Of a stretch of DNA of 64,000 bases, positions 18,802-26,842 are shown piece by piece (within the stretch, counting starts at the first letter, position 1; each line of letters opens with the position of its first letter). Made by a program: the position numbers and the translations under genes. The notes under the pieces are model-generated. The model made no database searches. It worked only from the letters and a program-made list of their open reading frames with translations, and was not told the origin of the DNA. This stretch comes from Pseudomonas violetae (GTDB taxonomy: Bacteria; Pseudomonadota; Gammaproteobacteria; Pseudomonadales; Pseudomonadaceae), in contig NZ_JAKNRW010000004.1 of NCBI RefSeq assembly GCF_023072615.1, positions 1 to 64,000 on the forward strand, read 5' to 3'.

Positions 18802-19233
18802 ATGGCTATCACAAAGAAAGCATCGGCTCATTGGGAAGGTGACCTGAAAACCGGTATCGGCTCGATTTCCACGGAAACCGGGGTACTGCGCGAAGCCCCT
18901 TATGGCTTCAAGGCCCGATTCGAAGGCGGTAAAGGTACCAATCCGGAAGAGTTGATCGGCGCAGCCCATGCAGGCTGTTTCTCCATGGCATTTTCGATGA
19001 TCCTCGGCGATGCAGGGCTCAAGGCTGACAGCATCGATACCAATGCCGAAGTGACTCTGGATCAGGTTGAGGGGGGGTTCGCGATCACTGCGGTGAAATT
19101 GATCCTCAAGGCCAAGATCCCGGGGGCAACCCAGGAGCAGTTCGAAGAACTGAGCAACAAAGCCAAAGAAGGCTGCCCGGTTTCCAAAGTGTTGAATGCG
19201 AAAATCACTTTGGATGCGACCCTGGTCAGCTAA
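18802..19233 (+). CDS. osmC: OsmC family peroxiredoxin
   Basis: A 143-residue thiol peroxidase that reduces organic hydroperoxides. Both catalytic cysteines are visible: AAHAGCFSMAFS (peroxidatic, near residue 58) and EGCPVSKVL (near residue 125). Start supported by GAGGAGGCAG. The osmotic/stationary-phase gene osmC is RpoS-controlled in enterics; a CTATCCT at 18730-18736 resembles a sigma-S -10 element, but I see no matching -35. The length and motif spacing fit OsmC rather than Ohr. Confidence 0.92.
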   Translation: MAITKKASAHWEGDLKTGIGSISTETGVLREAPYGFKARFEGGKGTNPEELIGAAHAGCFSMAFSMILGDAGLKADSIDTNAEVTLDQVEGGFAITAVKLILKAKIPGATQEQFEELSNKAKEGCPVSKVLNAKITLDATLVS

Positions 19234-19253
19234 ATCTGCCCAGTTGGGACAAC

Positions 19254-19313
19254 GATCGCAGCCCGCAGACGCTTTTACCCAGGAAGAAGCGGTCATGGGC
19301 TGCGATCTTTTTT
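19254..19313 (+). terminator. Intrinsic terminator after osmC
   Basis: GATCGCAGCCC (19254-19264) pairs perfectly with GGGCTGCGATC (19297-19307), followed by six T's. The loop is large (32 bases), but the GC-rich 11-bp stem plus T-run is convincing. Confidence 0.75.
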
Positions 19314-19408
19314 GTCCTGAAACAAAACCAGCCAGGTCAAACTGTGGTCGAATAAATGACAGCAGCTTCAGCGCACGACCGTGCGCGCTGCCGGAAAAGG
19401 AGCTTCAC

Positions 19409-19648
19409 ATGAAACGTTTTGCCTTGGCGATCATCTTCGGTGTACTGGCAACTTCGGCCATGGCGGCGCCCAAGGATTGCGAAGAACTCAGGAAAGAGAT
19501 CGAGATCAAGATTCAGGCCAATGCCGTGCCTTCCTACACGCTTGAAATCGTGTCCAAGGAAGAAGCTGAAAAGCATGACATGGCAATGGTCGTAGGTACC
19601 TGCCAAAACGGTACTAAAGCCATCGTGTACCAAAGAAACGATAACTGA
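19409..19648 (+). CDS. DUF1161 family secreted small protein (copy 2)
   Basis: A 79-residue exported protein with signal peptide MKRFALAIIFGVLATSAMAA. The mature part parallels copy 1: KDCEELRKEIEIKIQANAV, YTLEIVSKEEAE, VVGTCQNGTKAIVYQR, keeping both cysteines. AAAAGGAGC lies upstream of the ATG; the open frame extends further 5' but that part overlaps the osmC end and its terminator. It is related to the gene at 17269. Function unknown. Confidence 0.83.
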   Translation: MKRFALAIIFGVLATSAMAAPKDCEELRKEIEIKIQANAVPSYTLEIVSKEEAEKHDMAMVVGTCQNGTKAIVYQRNDN

Positions 19649-19654
19649 TCCGAC

Positions 19655-20074
19655 TCACATCAGGCAGTTGACCTGCCGGTCTTCAGCCACAATCTCCCGC
19701 TTGGCGTTATACAACCTGGCACTGGGGGTAAATGCCAGATTCCTGGCTTCCAGCAGATAACGCTGGCCAGCCTCAAAGTGGTCGTAGTTGATGGTCAGAT
19801 AACACAGACGCTCCACCGGCCCGGTCATCAGGCTCCCGCCGCCGCCAAACACTTCGAAGTCAAAACGCACCAGTAGCTCATGGCTACCGGGGGCGACCTG
19901 GTAATAGCGGCCATCGCGCAACCGCTGGTTATCCAGGCGCTCGGCCATCAGCAACTTGCCACCGGGACTCGGCGTTGCAAAGTCTATCCACGCCATCTGC
20001 GGGTTGACGGCTGGCATCGGGCTTTGGCAACCGGCGACGAAACTGGCGGCGAGCAACAGCAGCAACCTGCGCAT
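19655..20074 (-). CDS. Putative lipoprotein, paralogue of the next gene
   Basis: A 139-residue protein with a lipoprotein signal (LLLLAASFVAGCQSP, lipobox cysteine at residue 16). The mature domain has AWIDF, YYQVAPGSHELLVRFDFEV and LLEARNLAFTPSARLYNAKRE. The upstream gene (20115-20537) shares AWID.., PGSHEL.VR and the same end (A.LY...). The PGSHEL segment recalls small envelope lipoproteins of unknown function. It ends 6 bp from the convergent DUF1161 gene. Probably co-transcribed with its paralogue. Confidence 0.75.
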   Translation of the reverse strand: MRRLLLLLAASFVAGCQSPMPAVNPQMAWIDFATPSPGGKLLMAERLDNQRLRDGRYYQVAPGSHELLVRFDFEVFGGGGSLMTGPVERLCYLTINYDHFEAGQRYLLEARNLAFTPSARLYNAKREIVAEDRQVNCLM

Positions 20075-20114
20075 AATGAATGTCCTTGAGCCTGGACATT
20101 CAGCATAGCGCCGA

Positions 20115-20537
20115 TCAAGTGCGCTGACAGCCTGCCGGTGTGCCTTGGCCTATCACTTTGCGCTGCTGGTCGTAAAGTTTGGCCCATGGCCGGAAGCCGA
20201 TGTTCCCCGCTTGCAACTGATAACGTTCGCCAGCGTTGAAACCCTCGAATTTCACATTCAGTCGGCAATCACGCCACAGTGGCTCGGCGTCAGGACCAAT
20301 GTTGGTAGGGTTCACTGGGAACTGATAACGCACGGTCAATTCATGGCTACCGGGCTGAACCTCGAAATAACGCTTGTCAGTGGACGCTTTGGCGTCGACT
20401 TGCAGAGCTTGCAGCGCGGTGTCTTCCTGCTGCGAGTCGAGGTCAATCCAGGCCTGTGATGGGTCGTGATGGGGCAATCCGAAACCAGCACAGCCTGTCA
20501 GCATCAACAGGCCGCCCGTCAGCATCAATTTGCGCAT
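20115..20537 (-). CDS. Putative lipoprotein, paralogue of the previous gene
   Basis: A 140-residue lipoprotein (MRKLMLTGGLLMLTGCAGFG; lipobox LTGC). Conserved with its neighbour: QAWIDLDSQ, YFEVQPGSHELTVRYQFPV, FEGFNAGERYQLQAGNIGFRPWAKLYDQQRKVI. The start is the ATG at 20537 with GGAGCTCC upstream; the longer open frame to 20621 is unlikely. It is divergent from a lipoprotein aminopeptidase gene, with only about 60 bp between. Function unknown. Confidence 0.75.
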   Translation of the reverse strand: MRKLMLTGGLLMLTGCAGFGLPHHDPSQAWIDLDSQQEDTALQALQVDAKASTDKRYFEVQPGSHELTVRYQFPVNPTNIGPDAEPLWRDCRLNVKFEGFNAGERYQLQAGNIGFRPWAKLYDQQRKVIGQGTPAGCQRT

Positions 20538-20597
20538 AGCGGAGCTCCAGTGCGGCGGGATAGTCTTGCGGGCAGACTTTCCAGGAAATATTTTATT

Positions 20598-21674
20598 TTG
20601 ATCAGGCCTTTTCCAAGCCATGGGTTACTTGATCGCGTATTCCGCATTTTGTTTCCGGGCGGGTTGCTTTTGTTGCTCAACGGCTGCGCCAGCGTCAGCT
20701 ATTACAGCCAATTGGCCAGCGGACAGTTGCAGCTGCTGCGCTCTCGGGAGCCAGTGTCGGAGGTAATCGCCGATCCACGGCGCGACCAACAGCTGCGTGC
20801 ACATCTGACCCAATCGCAAAAGGCTCGGTCGTTTGCCAGCGATCAACTGTACCTGCCGGACAACCAGAGTTACCGGCTGTATGCCGACATCGATCGCCCG
20901 TTTGTGGTCTGGAACGTGTTCGCCACCCCGGAATTTTCCCTGGCACCGCAAAATCACTGCTTTCCGATTGCCGGCTGCGTGGCCTATCGCGGTTACTACA
21001 GCCAGGGTGCCGCCCGCGGCGAGGCAGCTTTGCAGCGACTGCAAGGTATGGACGTTTCAATTGGCGGCGTCGAGGCGTATTCGACGCTCGGCTGGTTCAA
21101 CGACCCGATCATCAGCTCCATGATGAATTGGGGCGACGAGCGGCTGGCAACGTTAATCTTCCACGAGCTCGCCCATCAACGTCTTTATGTAAAAGACGAC
21201 ACCGAGTTCAACGAGTCGTTTGCAACATTCGTAGAGCATGAAGGCACCAAACAATGGCGCGCCTTCCGTCACCTGCCGGCAGATAACGACACACAAGCCC
21301 AGCAACGTGACCAATTCATCGAACTGGTCCTGGCTACCCGCTCGCGACTCGAACAGCTGTACACCTTGCCCCTCCCGCCCGAACAGATGCGCCAGCGCAA
21401 GGCGGCCGAATTCGAACGGTTACGCGGTGAATACCGCAGGACCCGCGACAGTCAATGGGCGGGAGACAAACGCTATGACCCCTGGATCAACGCCCCGATG
21501 AACAACGCTCGGCTGCTGCCATTCGGTTTGTATGATCAATGGGTGCCGGCGTTCGAGGCGTTGTTTCGGCAGGCCGGTGGGCATTGGGCGTCTTTTTACG
21601 CGGCCGCCGAGAAGCTTGGAGCACTGCCGGTGGAAGAGCGTAAGGCGGCGCTGAAGGCGCTGGCAGGGTCCTGA
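20598..21674 (+). CDS. Putative lipoprotein aminopeptidase (HExxH)
   Basis: A protein of about 358 residues of the 'putative aminopeptidase' family. It has a lipoprotein-type leader (ILFPGGLLLLLNGCASVS) and a zinc motif HELAH at about residues 189-193 (TLIFHELAHQRLYVKDDTEF), followed by NESFATFVEHEG, where the glutamate probably is the third ligand. Most of the rest is helical. The start is uncertain: no in-frame ATG lies close to the signal peptide, so I chose the TTG at 20598, with AGGA 11 bases upstream; TTG at 20649 is an alternative. An upstream in-frame start at 20466 would overlap the divergent lipoprotein gene. Confidence 0.75.
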   Translation: MIRPFPSHGLLDRVFRILFPGGLLLLLNGCASVSYYSQLASGQLQLLRSREPVSEVIADPRRDQQLRAHLTQSQKARSFASDQLYLPDNQSYRLYADIDRPFVVWNVFATPEFSLAPQNHCFPIAGCVAYRGYYSQGAARGEAALQRLQGMDVSIGGVEAYSTLGWFNDPIISSMMNWGDERLATLIFHELAHQRLYVKDDTEFNESFATFVEHEGTKQWRAFRHLPADNDTQAQQRDQFIELVLATRSRLEQLYTLPLPPEQMRQRKAAEFERLRGEYRRTRDSQWAGDKRYDPWINAPMNNARLLPFGLYDQWVPAFEALFRQAGGHWASFYAAAEKLGALPVEERKAALKALAGS

Positions 21675-21694
21675 AACATCTCTGCAGGGAGTAC

Positions 21695-21784
21695 GCCATC
21701 GCGGGCAAGCCCTGCCACAGGATCCGCTGTACTTCAAAAAATATCTGAGAAACCACTGTGTGAGCAAGGCTTGCCCGCGATGGC
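21695..21784. repeat. REP-type palindrome pair
   Basis: 17-bp perfect inverted arms GCCATCGCGGGCAAGCC (21695-21711) and GGCTTGCCCGCGATGGC (21768-21784) enclose 56 bp. The sequence is the familiar Pseudomonas REP word. It fills the gap between two convergent genes, where such elements often sit. Confidence 0.8.
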
Positions 21785-21791
21785 TTACCGA

Positions 21792-22442
21792 TTAACGCAG
21801 CAAAAACACCTGATGCAACTCATCCAGCGTTTCAAAGTGATAAGCCGGGGTTTCAGCGCTCAGCTCTTCACGACTGCCGAAACCATACCCCACTGCAGCC
21901 GCATCCAGCCCGTTGCTGCGAGCGCCGATCAGGTCGTGCTTGCGGTCGCCGATCATCAGAGTGGTGGTCGGGTCCAGGCCTTCTTCGGCCATCAGGTGAG
22001 CAATCAGCTCGACCTTATTGGTACGGGTGCCGTCCAGTTCGCTGCCGTAGATCACCTTGAAGTGTTTGGCGAAATCGAAGTGGCGGGCGATTTCCCGGGC
22101 AAAAACCCAGGGCTTGGAGGTCGCAATGTACAGTTGGCGGCCCTGCCCTACGAGGGTTTCCAGCATCGGCGCGACCCCGTCAAAGACCCGGTTCTCGTAC
22201 AACCCGGTGACCTTGAAACGTTCGCGGTAAAAGTTGACCGCCTTCCAGGCTTTGGGCTCATCAAAGTCGTAGAACTGCATGAACGCTTGGAGCAGCGGCG
22301 GACCGATGAAGTGTTCGAGCTTGCTCAGGTCGGGCTCGTCGATCCCCAACTTGCCCAACGCAAACTGAATCGAACGGGTAATGCCCTCCCGCGGGTCGGT
22401 CAAAGTGCCATCGAGGTCAAACAAGACGTTCTGGTAATGCAT
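21792..22442 (-). CDS. HAD-superfamily phosphatase (Gph-like)
   Basis: A 216-residue HAD hydrolase of subclass IA. Motif I is VLFDLDGTLTDP (nucleophile Asp near residue 9), motif II IATSKP, motif III lysine in NKVELIAH and motif IV MIGDRKHDLIGARSNG. This is the phosphoglycolate phosphatase/pyrophosphatase PpaX-like branch, but the substrate cannot be fixed. AGGATTCC precedes the ATG. It is 27 bp downstream of a gamma carbonic anhydrase gene on the same strand, the order I recall from P. aeruginosa PA0065-PA0066. Confidence 0.85.
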   Translation of the reverse strand: MHYQNVLFDLDGTLTDPREGITRSIQFALGKLGIDEPDLSKLEHFIGPPLLQAFMQFYDFDEPKAWKAVNFYRERFKVTGLYENRVFDGVAPMLETLVGQGRQLYIATSKPWVFAREIARHFDFAKHFKVIYGSELDGTRTNKVELIAHLMAEEGLDPTTTLMIGDRKHDLIGARSNGLDAAAVGYGFGSREELSAETPAYHFETLDELHQVFLLR

Positions 22443-22469
22443 GTGGAATCCTGAGTTGAGTTTGCCGGG

Positions 22470-23015
22470 TCAGAGCGGGTTGTAGCCTTCAGCCAGGTGC
22501 AAATCCTTGAGCTTCACGTAGTTGGCCGCGCTGTAAGTGAAAAAAGCGCGCTCCTTGTCAGTCAACTCACGAACCTGTTTCACCGGGCTGCCCACATAGA
22601 GAAAGCCGCTTTCCAGGCGTTTCCCCGGCGGTACCAGGCTGCCTGCGCCGATGATCACATCGTCGGCGACGACCGCGCCGTCCATGACGATACTGCCCAT
22701 GCCAATCAATACCCGGCTGCCCACCCTGCACCCGTGAAGCATGACCTTATGCGCGATGGTCACGTCGTCGCCGATCAGCAACGGGAAGCCATCCGGATTG
22801 AAAGGGCCGGCATGGGTGATATGCAGCACGCAGCCATCCTGGACGCTGGTACGTTCACCAATCCGGATGCGGTGCATGTCGCCCCGAATCACCGTCAGCG
22901 GCCAGACGGAACTGTCTTCGCCGATTTCGACGTCACCGATCACCACCGCCGAACGGTCAACAAAAGCGCCGTTGCCCAGCAATGGCGTATGGTTCTGATA
23001 CTTGCGAAGCGTCAC
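22470..23015 (-). CDS. Gamma carbonic anhydrase family protein
   Basis: A 181-residue left-handed beta-helix protein with hexapeptide repeats from about residue 15 (VVIGDVEIGEDSSVWPLTVIRGD, in part). The zinc-ligand histidines are expected in VLHITHAGP and TIAHKVMLHGC. Related to E. coli YrdA/CaiE; many members have no measured carbonic anhydrase activity. The start is a GTG (VTLRKYQNHTP) with a purine-rich GAGAGAGAACC upstream; the longer frame to 23102 overlaps the divergent prlC start. The two genes are divergent with 89 bp between. Confidence 0.83.
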   Translation of the reverse strand: MTLRKYQNHTPLLGNGAFVDRSAVVIGDVEIGEDSSVWPLTVIRGDMHRIRIGERTSVQDGCVLHITHAGPFNPDGFPLLIGDDVTIAHKVMLHGCRVGSRVLIGMGSIVMDGAVVADDVIIGAGSLVPPGKRLESGFLYVGSPVKQVRELTDKERAFFTYSAANYVKLKDLHLAEGYNPL

Positions 23016-23104
23016 GATAGGTTCTCTCTCTGTTGCTGATAGCTGCGGTCGGCGTCGATTGTAATTAAGATGGGGCAATGTTTCTTCCAGCCAAGGTGCC
23101 AACC

Positions 23105-25156
23105 GTGAGCGTGAACAACCCTCTTTTGCAGTCCTACGACCTGCCGCCGTTCTCCGCGATCCGTGCCGAGCACGTGCAACCGGCCATTGAACAGATACTG
23201 GCCGATAACCGCGCCGCCATTATCGAGATCCTCAAGACCCAGGGCAAACAACCGACCTGGTCCGGCCTGATATTGGCGATGGACGAATTGAACGATCGCC
23301 TGGGCGCTGCCTGGAGTCCCGTCAGCCACCTGAATGCCGTGTGCAACAGCGCTGAATTGCGCGAAGCCTACGAGTCCTGCCTGCCAGCCTTGAGCGCCTA
23401 CTCCACCGAGATGGGCCAGAACCGCGAGCTGTTCCAGGCCTTCGAAGCCTTGGCCAACAGCCCGGAAGCTGAAGGATTCGACGTCGCGCAGAAAACTATC
23501 CTGGAACACTCACTGCGCGACTTCCGTCTGTCGGGTATCGACCTGCCAGAAGCCGAGCAGAAACGTTACGCCGACGTACAGAGCAAGCTGTCGGAGCTAG
23601 GCAGCCGCTTCTCCAACCAGTTGCTCGACGCCACCCAGGCGTGGACCAAGCACGTCACGGATGAAGCCAACCTTGCCGGCTTGACCGATTCCGCCAAGGC
23701 GCAAATGGCTGCAGCCGCGCAGGCCAAGGAGCTCGATGGCTGGCTGATCACTTTGGAATTCCCGAGTTACTACGCGGTGATGACCTACGCCCATGACCGC
23801 GCCCTGCGTGAAGAAGTCTACGCCGCCTACTGCACCCGTGCTTCGGACCAGGGTCCAAATGCCGGACAGAACGATAACGGCCCGGTCATGGAAGAAATTC
23901 TCGACCTGCGCCAGGAGCTCGCCAAACTGCTGGGCTTCGCCAGTTTTTCAGAACTGAGCCTGGCTACCAAAATGGCCGAGTCCAGCGACCAGGTCATAAG
24001 CTTCCTGCGCGACCTGGCCAAGCGCAGCAAGCCGTTCGCTGCCCAGGACCTGGAACAGCTCAAGGCCTACGCCGCCGAACAAGGCTGCCCGGACCTGCAA
24101 AGCTGGGACAGCGGCTTCTACGGGGAAAAACTGCGCGAACAACGTTACAGCGTTGCTCAGGAAACACTTCGCGCCTATTTCCCGATCGACAAAGTACTCA
24201 GCGGCTTGTTCGCCATCGTTCAGCGTCTATACGGCATCGAGATCGCCGAGCATAAAGGGTTCGACACCTGGCACCCGGATGTCCGCCTGTTCGAGATCAA
24301 GGAAAATGGTCAACACGTGGGCCGATTCTTCTTCGACCTGTATGCTCGCGCCAACAAGCGCGGCGGAGCCTGGATGGACGGCGCCCGCGACCGTCGCCGC
24401 ACCGCTGAAGGTGCGCTACAAAACCCCGTGGCCAACCTTGTGTGCAATTTCACGCCAGCCGACAGTGGCAAACCAGCCCTGCTGACCCACGATGAAGTGA
24501 CCACGCTGTTCCACGAGTTCGGTCACGGCCTGCACCACCTGCTGACCCGCGTCGAACACGCCGGCGTATCCGGCATCAATGGCGTGGCCTGGGATGCGGT
24601 CGAACTGCCGAGCCAGTTCATGGAGAACTGGTGCTGGGAACCGCAAGGGCTGGCATTAATCTCGGGGCACTACGAAACCGGCGAACCGCTGCCTCAGGAT
24701 TTGCTGGAAAAAATGCTTGCGGCGAAGAACTTCCAGTCCGGGCTGATGATGGTCCGCCAACTTGAGTTTTCGCTGTTCGACTTCGAGCTACATGCCACCC
24801 ACGGCGATGGCCGCAGCGTACTGCAAGTACTCGAAGGCGTACGCGACGAGGTCTCGGTGATGCGTCCACCGGCCTACAACCGCTTCCCCAACAGCTTCGC
24901 GCACATCTTCGCTGGCGGATACGCGGCGGGTTACTACAGCTATAAGTGGGCTGAAGTGTTGTCAGCCGACGCCTTCTCGAAATTTGAAGAAGACGGTGTA
25001 CTCAATGAACAAACAGGTCGAGCCTTCCGCGAAGCGATCCTGGCACGAGGCGGCTCACAGGAGCCCATGGTGCTCTTTGTCGACTTCCGCGGCCGTGCCC
25101 CATCGATTGACGCACTCTTGCGCCACAGCGGCTTGAGTGAGGACGCAGCAGCATGA
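23105..25156 (+). CDS. prlC: Oligopeptidase A (M3 metallopeptidase)
   Basis: A 683-residue cytoplasmic zinc endopeptidase that degrades signal peptides and other oligopeptides. The HEFGH motif is at residues 470-474 (TLFHEFGHGLHHLLTRVEHAG), with the third ligand glutamate expected in DAVELPSQFMENW. The start is the GTG giving SVNNPLLQSYDLPP, with AAGGTG six bases upstream; length agrees with the family. Its stop overlaps the yheV start (ATGA), a coupling known from pseudomonads and enterics. Confidence 0.95.
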   Translation: MSVNNPLLQSYDLPPFSAIRAEHVQPAIEQILADNRAAIIEILKTQGKQPTWSGLILAMDELNDRLGAAWSPVSHLNAVCNSAELREAYESCLPALSAYSTEMGQNRELFQAFEALANSPEAEGFDVAQKTILEHSLRDFRLSGIDLPEAEQKRYADVQSKLSELGSRFSNQLLDATQAWTKHVTDEANLAGLTDSAKAQMAAAAQAKELDGWLITLEFPSYYAVMTYAHDRALREEVYAAYCTRASDQGPNAGQNDNGPVMEEILDLRQELAKLLGFASFSELSLATKMAESSDQVISFLRDLAKRSKPFAAQDLEQLKAYAAEQGCPDLQSWDSGFYGEKLREQRYSVAQETLRAYFPIDKVLSGLFAIVQRLYGIEIAEHKGFDTWHPDVRLFEIKENGQHVGRFFFDLYARANKRGGAWMDGARDRRRTAEGALQNPVANLVCNFTPADSGKPALLTHDEVTTLFHEFGHGLHHLLTRVEHAGVSGINGVAWDAVELPSQFMENWCWEPQGLALISGHYETGEPLPQDLLEKMLAAKNFQSGLMMVRQLEFSLFDFELHATHGDGRSVLQVLEGVRDEVSVMRPPAYNRFPNSFAHIFAGGYAAGYYSYKWAEVLSADAFSKFEEDGVLNEQTGRAFREAILARGGSQEPMVLFVDFRGRAPSIDALLRHSGLSEDAAA

Positions 25157-25440
25157 GCGAGGAGCCTGTGATTACCAAGAGACGCTTTATTGCCGGGGCC
25201 GTTTGTCCAGCATGCAGCGAGCCGGACAAGTTGATGATGTGGAGCGAAAACGACGTCCCCCATCGTGAATGTGTGGCCTGCGGTTATGCCGACACCCTCA
25301 ATGAACAAGGCTTGTCAGTGCCCAAGGAGCTGGGCACTCGGGTCAATACTTCAGCGCTGAAAGCCGTGGACGCGAAAGTACAGGCGGTACAATTTTTTCC
25401 GAACCCAAAATTGAAGAAAAAGCCCGACGAACCACAGTGA
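25153..25440 (+). CDS. yheV: YheV family zinc-ribbon protein
   Basis: A 95-residue protein with a treble-clef/zinc-ribbon of four cysteines: AVCPACSEPDKL and HRECVACGYADTL. The basic C-terminus (PNPKLKKKPDEPQ) is typical. It overlaps prlC by four bases (ATGA). The partnership with PrlC is conserved, but its function is not known. After it comes a GCCACCC/GGGTGGC hairpin (about 25446-25482) without a T-run. Confidence 0.88.
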   Translation: MSEEPVITKRRFIAGAVCPACSEPDKLMMWSENDVPHRECVACGYADTLNEQGLSVPKELGTRVNTSALKAVDAKVQAVQFFPNPKLKKKPDEPQ

Positions 25441-25500
25441 GTTACCGCCACCCTTTACCTGTAAATGGGAATGGGGTGGCACTGTTCTCCCAGCGCACAC

Positions 25501-26148
25501 TCACTCTACATTGGCCGACTTTAACCAACTCTTCATCGAGCAAGCAGCAAAAGGACTGGTGCTGCAGTCGCCGTTGGCCAATGCGGTACGCAGTTTTCCG
25601 GTATCGACCTGCATGATGTAACGCACACCATCCCGGAAATGGGTATTGTCTCCGAAGCCGCCTTGAGTCATTTCATCAAGGGCCTCTTCCTTGCTCCACC
25701 CCTGGATAACGACTCGATACATCGCCGCCATCAAACCGGTGCGATCGGAGCCGTGCTTGCAGTGCATCAGCACCGGCCCGTTGCTTTCTGCATCGCGAAT
25801 GGCTCGAAGCACCTTAAGCACGTCCGCATCATCGACGTGATTAGTCCGATACGGCAGTTGTATCTGAGTGATCCCAGGCGACGACAACCAGCCTGAGTCA
25901 GGCTCGGGCAGGAAGTTAATGACCGTGGCTACCTTGAGCTCCGTCAGTAGAGGCACTGCAGCTCGATCTGGCAATGCGCTGCGGTAAAGCGTTGGGGACA
26001 TCTGAAAGAGGTTGTACCGGATTTCGACCGGTTGCGCCCATTCTCCCGGGCGGGTCGACCAAGTGTCCTCGGCGTGAGCGTATGAGAAACTGAAAGTTGC
26101 GGCCAGCAAGCATAAGAATGCAGCAGTTGAAAAACTTCGTGGGAACAT
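25501..26148 (-). CDS. tpbA: Periplasmic dual-specificity/tyrosine phosphatase, TpbA-like
   Basis: A 215-residue protein with a signal peptide (FLCLLAATFSFSYAHA) and the cysteine-phosphatase signature HCKHGSDRTG, with nucleophile Cys130 and Arg136. The general acid is probably an Asp in HVDDADV. P. aeruginosa TpbA has the same layout (periplasmic, about 218 residues, HC(X5)R) and dephosphorylates the membrane diguanylate cyclase TpbB, lowering c-di-GMP. No tpbB lies next to it here, so it may be a paralogue with another target. Gene symbol given on similarity only. Confidence 0.72.
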   Translation of the reverse strand: MFPRSFSTAAFLCLLAATFSFSYAHAEDTWSTRPGEWAQPVEIRYNLFQMSPTLYRSALPDRAAVPLLTELKVATVINFLPEPDSGWLSSPGITQIQLPYRTNHVDDADVLKVLRAIRDAESNGPVLMHCKHGSDRTGLMAAMYRVVIQGWSKEEALDEMTQGGFGDNTHFRDGVRYIMQVDTGKLRTALANGDCSTSPFAACSMKSWLKSANVE

Positions 26149-26244
26149 GCTCGAACGACCAGGGGTAGATGTGGAGAATTGACCCCAGTTTCACTGTTGA
26201 AGAGTCAACGCTTTGTGAGGCGGTTGTCAAAGAACCGTGAATTC

Positions 26245-26272
26245 AAAAAAAACGGCGCAAAGACTCGCGCCG
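26245..26272 (-). terminator. Intrinsic terminator after the EF-hand gene (leftward)
   Basis: Minus strand: CGGCGC - 8-base loop - GCGCCG followed by eight T's. It lies 62 bp beyond the stop of the gene at 26335-26640. Confidence 0.8.
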
Positions 26273-26334
26273 AAGTCAGGGAAACCGCTCGATATGTATT
26301 GGCTCTCAATATTTATAAAATAGTAGTGCGCATA

Positions 26335-26640
26335 TCAGGGATTAACAATTTTTGAATAGGCTTTAGCCAACGCCAGAAGAATGGCTTTGTCTTGTGCATC
26401 AAAATCGCCGTTGCCATCCAGATCACGATGGGCGGGGCCCATGGTGAAGGTAGTACCGCCATCACTTGATACGGCTTCGCGGTGAAGGGATTTCACCAGA
26501 TAGTCGATTTTATCGCCGTTAACTGGATGATACCCCTCCTCTTTCGTCGCAAACTGCATGGACACTCGAACTTCCTTCGGACTAACGACAGAAGGCCTTA
26601 GCAATTGAAGAAAGATGCCGCGCTGATTGTAGAAAGACAT
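26335..26640 (-). CDS. Small EF-hand-like protein of unknown function
   Basis: A 101-residue protein with no signal peptide. Residues 73-84 (DLDGNGDFDAQD) fit the canonical calcium-binding EF-hand loop: acidic or polar residues at positions 1, 3, 5 and 7, a glycine at 6, a hydrophobic at 8 and Asp at 12. The helix after it (KAILLALAKAYSKI) fits the exiting helix. A single loop is also seen in dockerin-like repeats. The start has AAAAGGAT upstream. The gene and its flanks (about 26150-26840) are more AT-rich than the surroundings, which suggests recent acquisition. I do not recognise a family. Confidence 0.6.
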   Translation of the reverse strand: MSFYNQRGIFLQLLRPSVVSPKEVRVSMQFATKEEGYHPVNGDKIDYLVKSLHREAVSSDGGTTFTMGPAHRDLDGNGDFDAQDKAILLALAKAYSKIVNP

Positions 26641-26842
26641 TTATTAAATCCTTTTAATAATTGAGGTATGAACACTTCCGTGGACCAAGAGAATACTGAC
26701 AGTCGTGATGATTACGCCAGGCTCGATATATTTCTCAACATGACCTGAACAACACTCAACCATCAGGCGGGCGCCGAATGGCACTGTTCGAACACCCTGG
26801 CGCCCTGTAGTGTATAAAAATACAGTTCAAGAGACCCTTTCG

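Noticed and set aside
19196..19408. Extended start of the second DUF1161 frame
   Set aside because: It overlaps the end of osmC and its terminator; the ATG at 19409 has a ribosome site and begins a clear signal peptide.
25446..25482. GCCACCC/GGGTGGC hairpin after yheV as terminator
   Set aside because: No T-run follows and the loop is about 20 bases; kept only as a remark.
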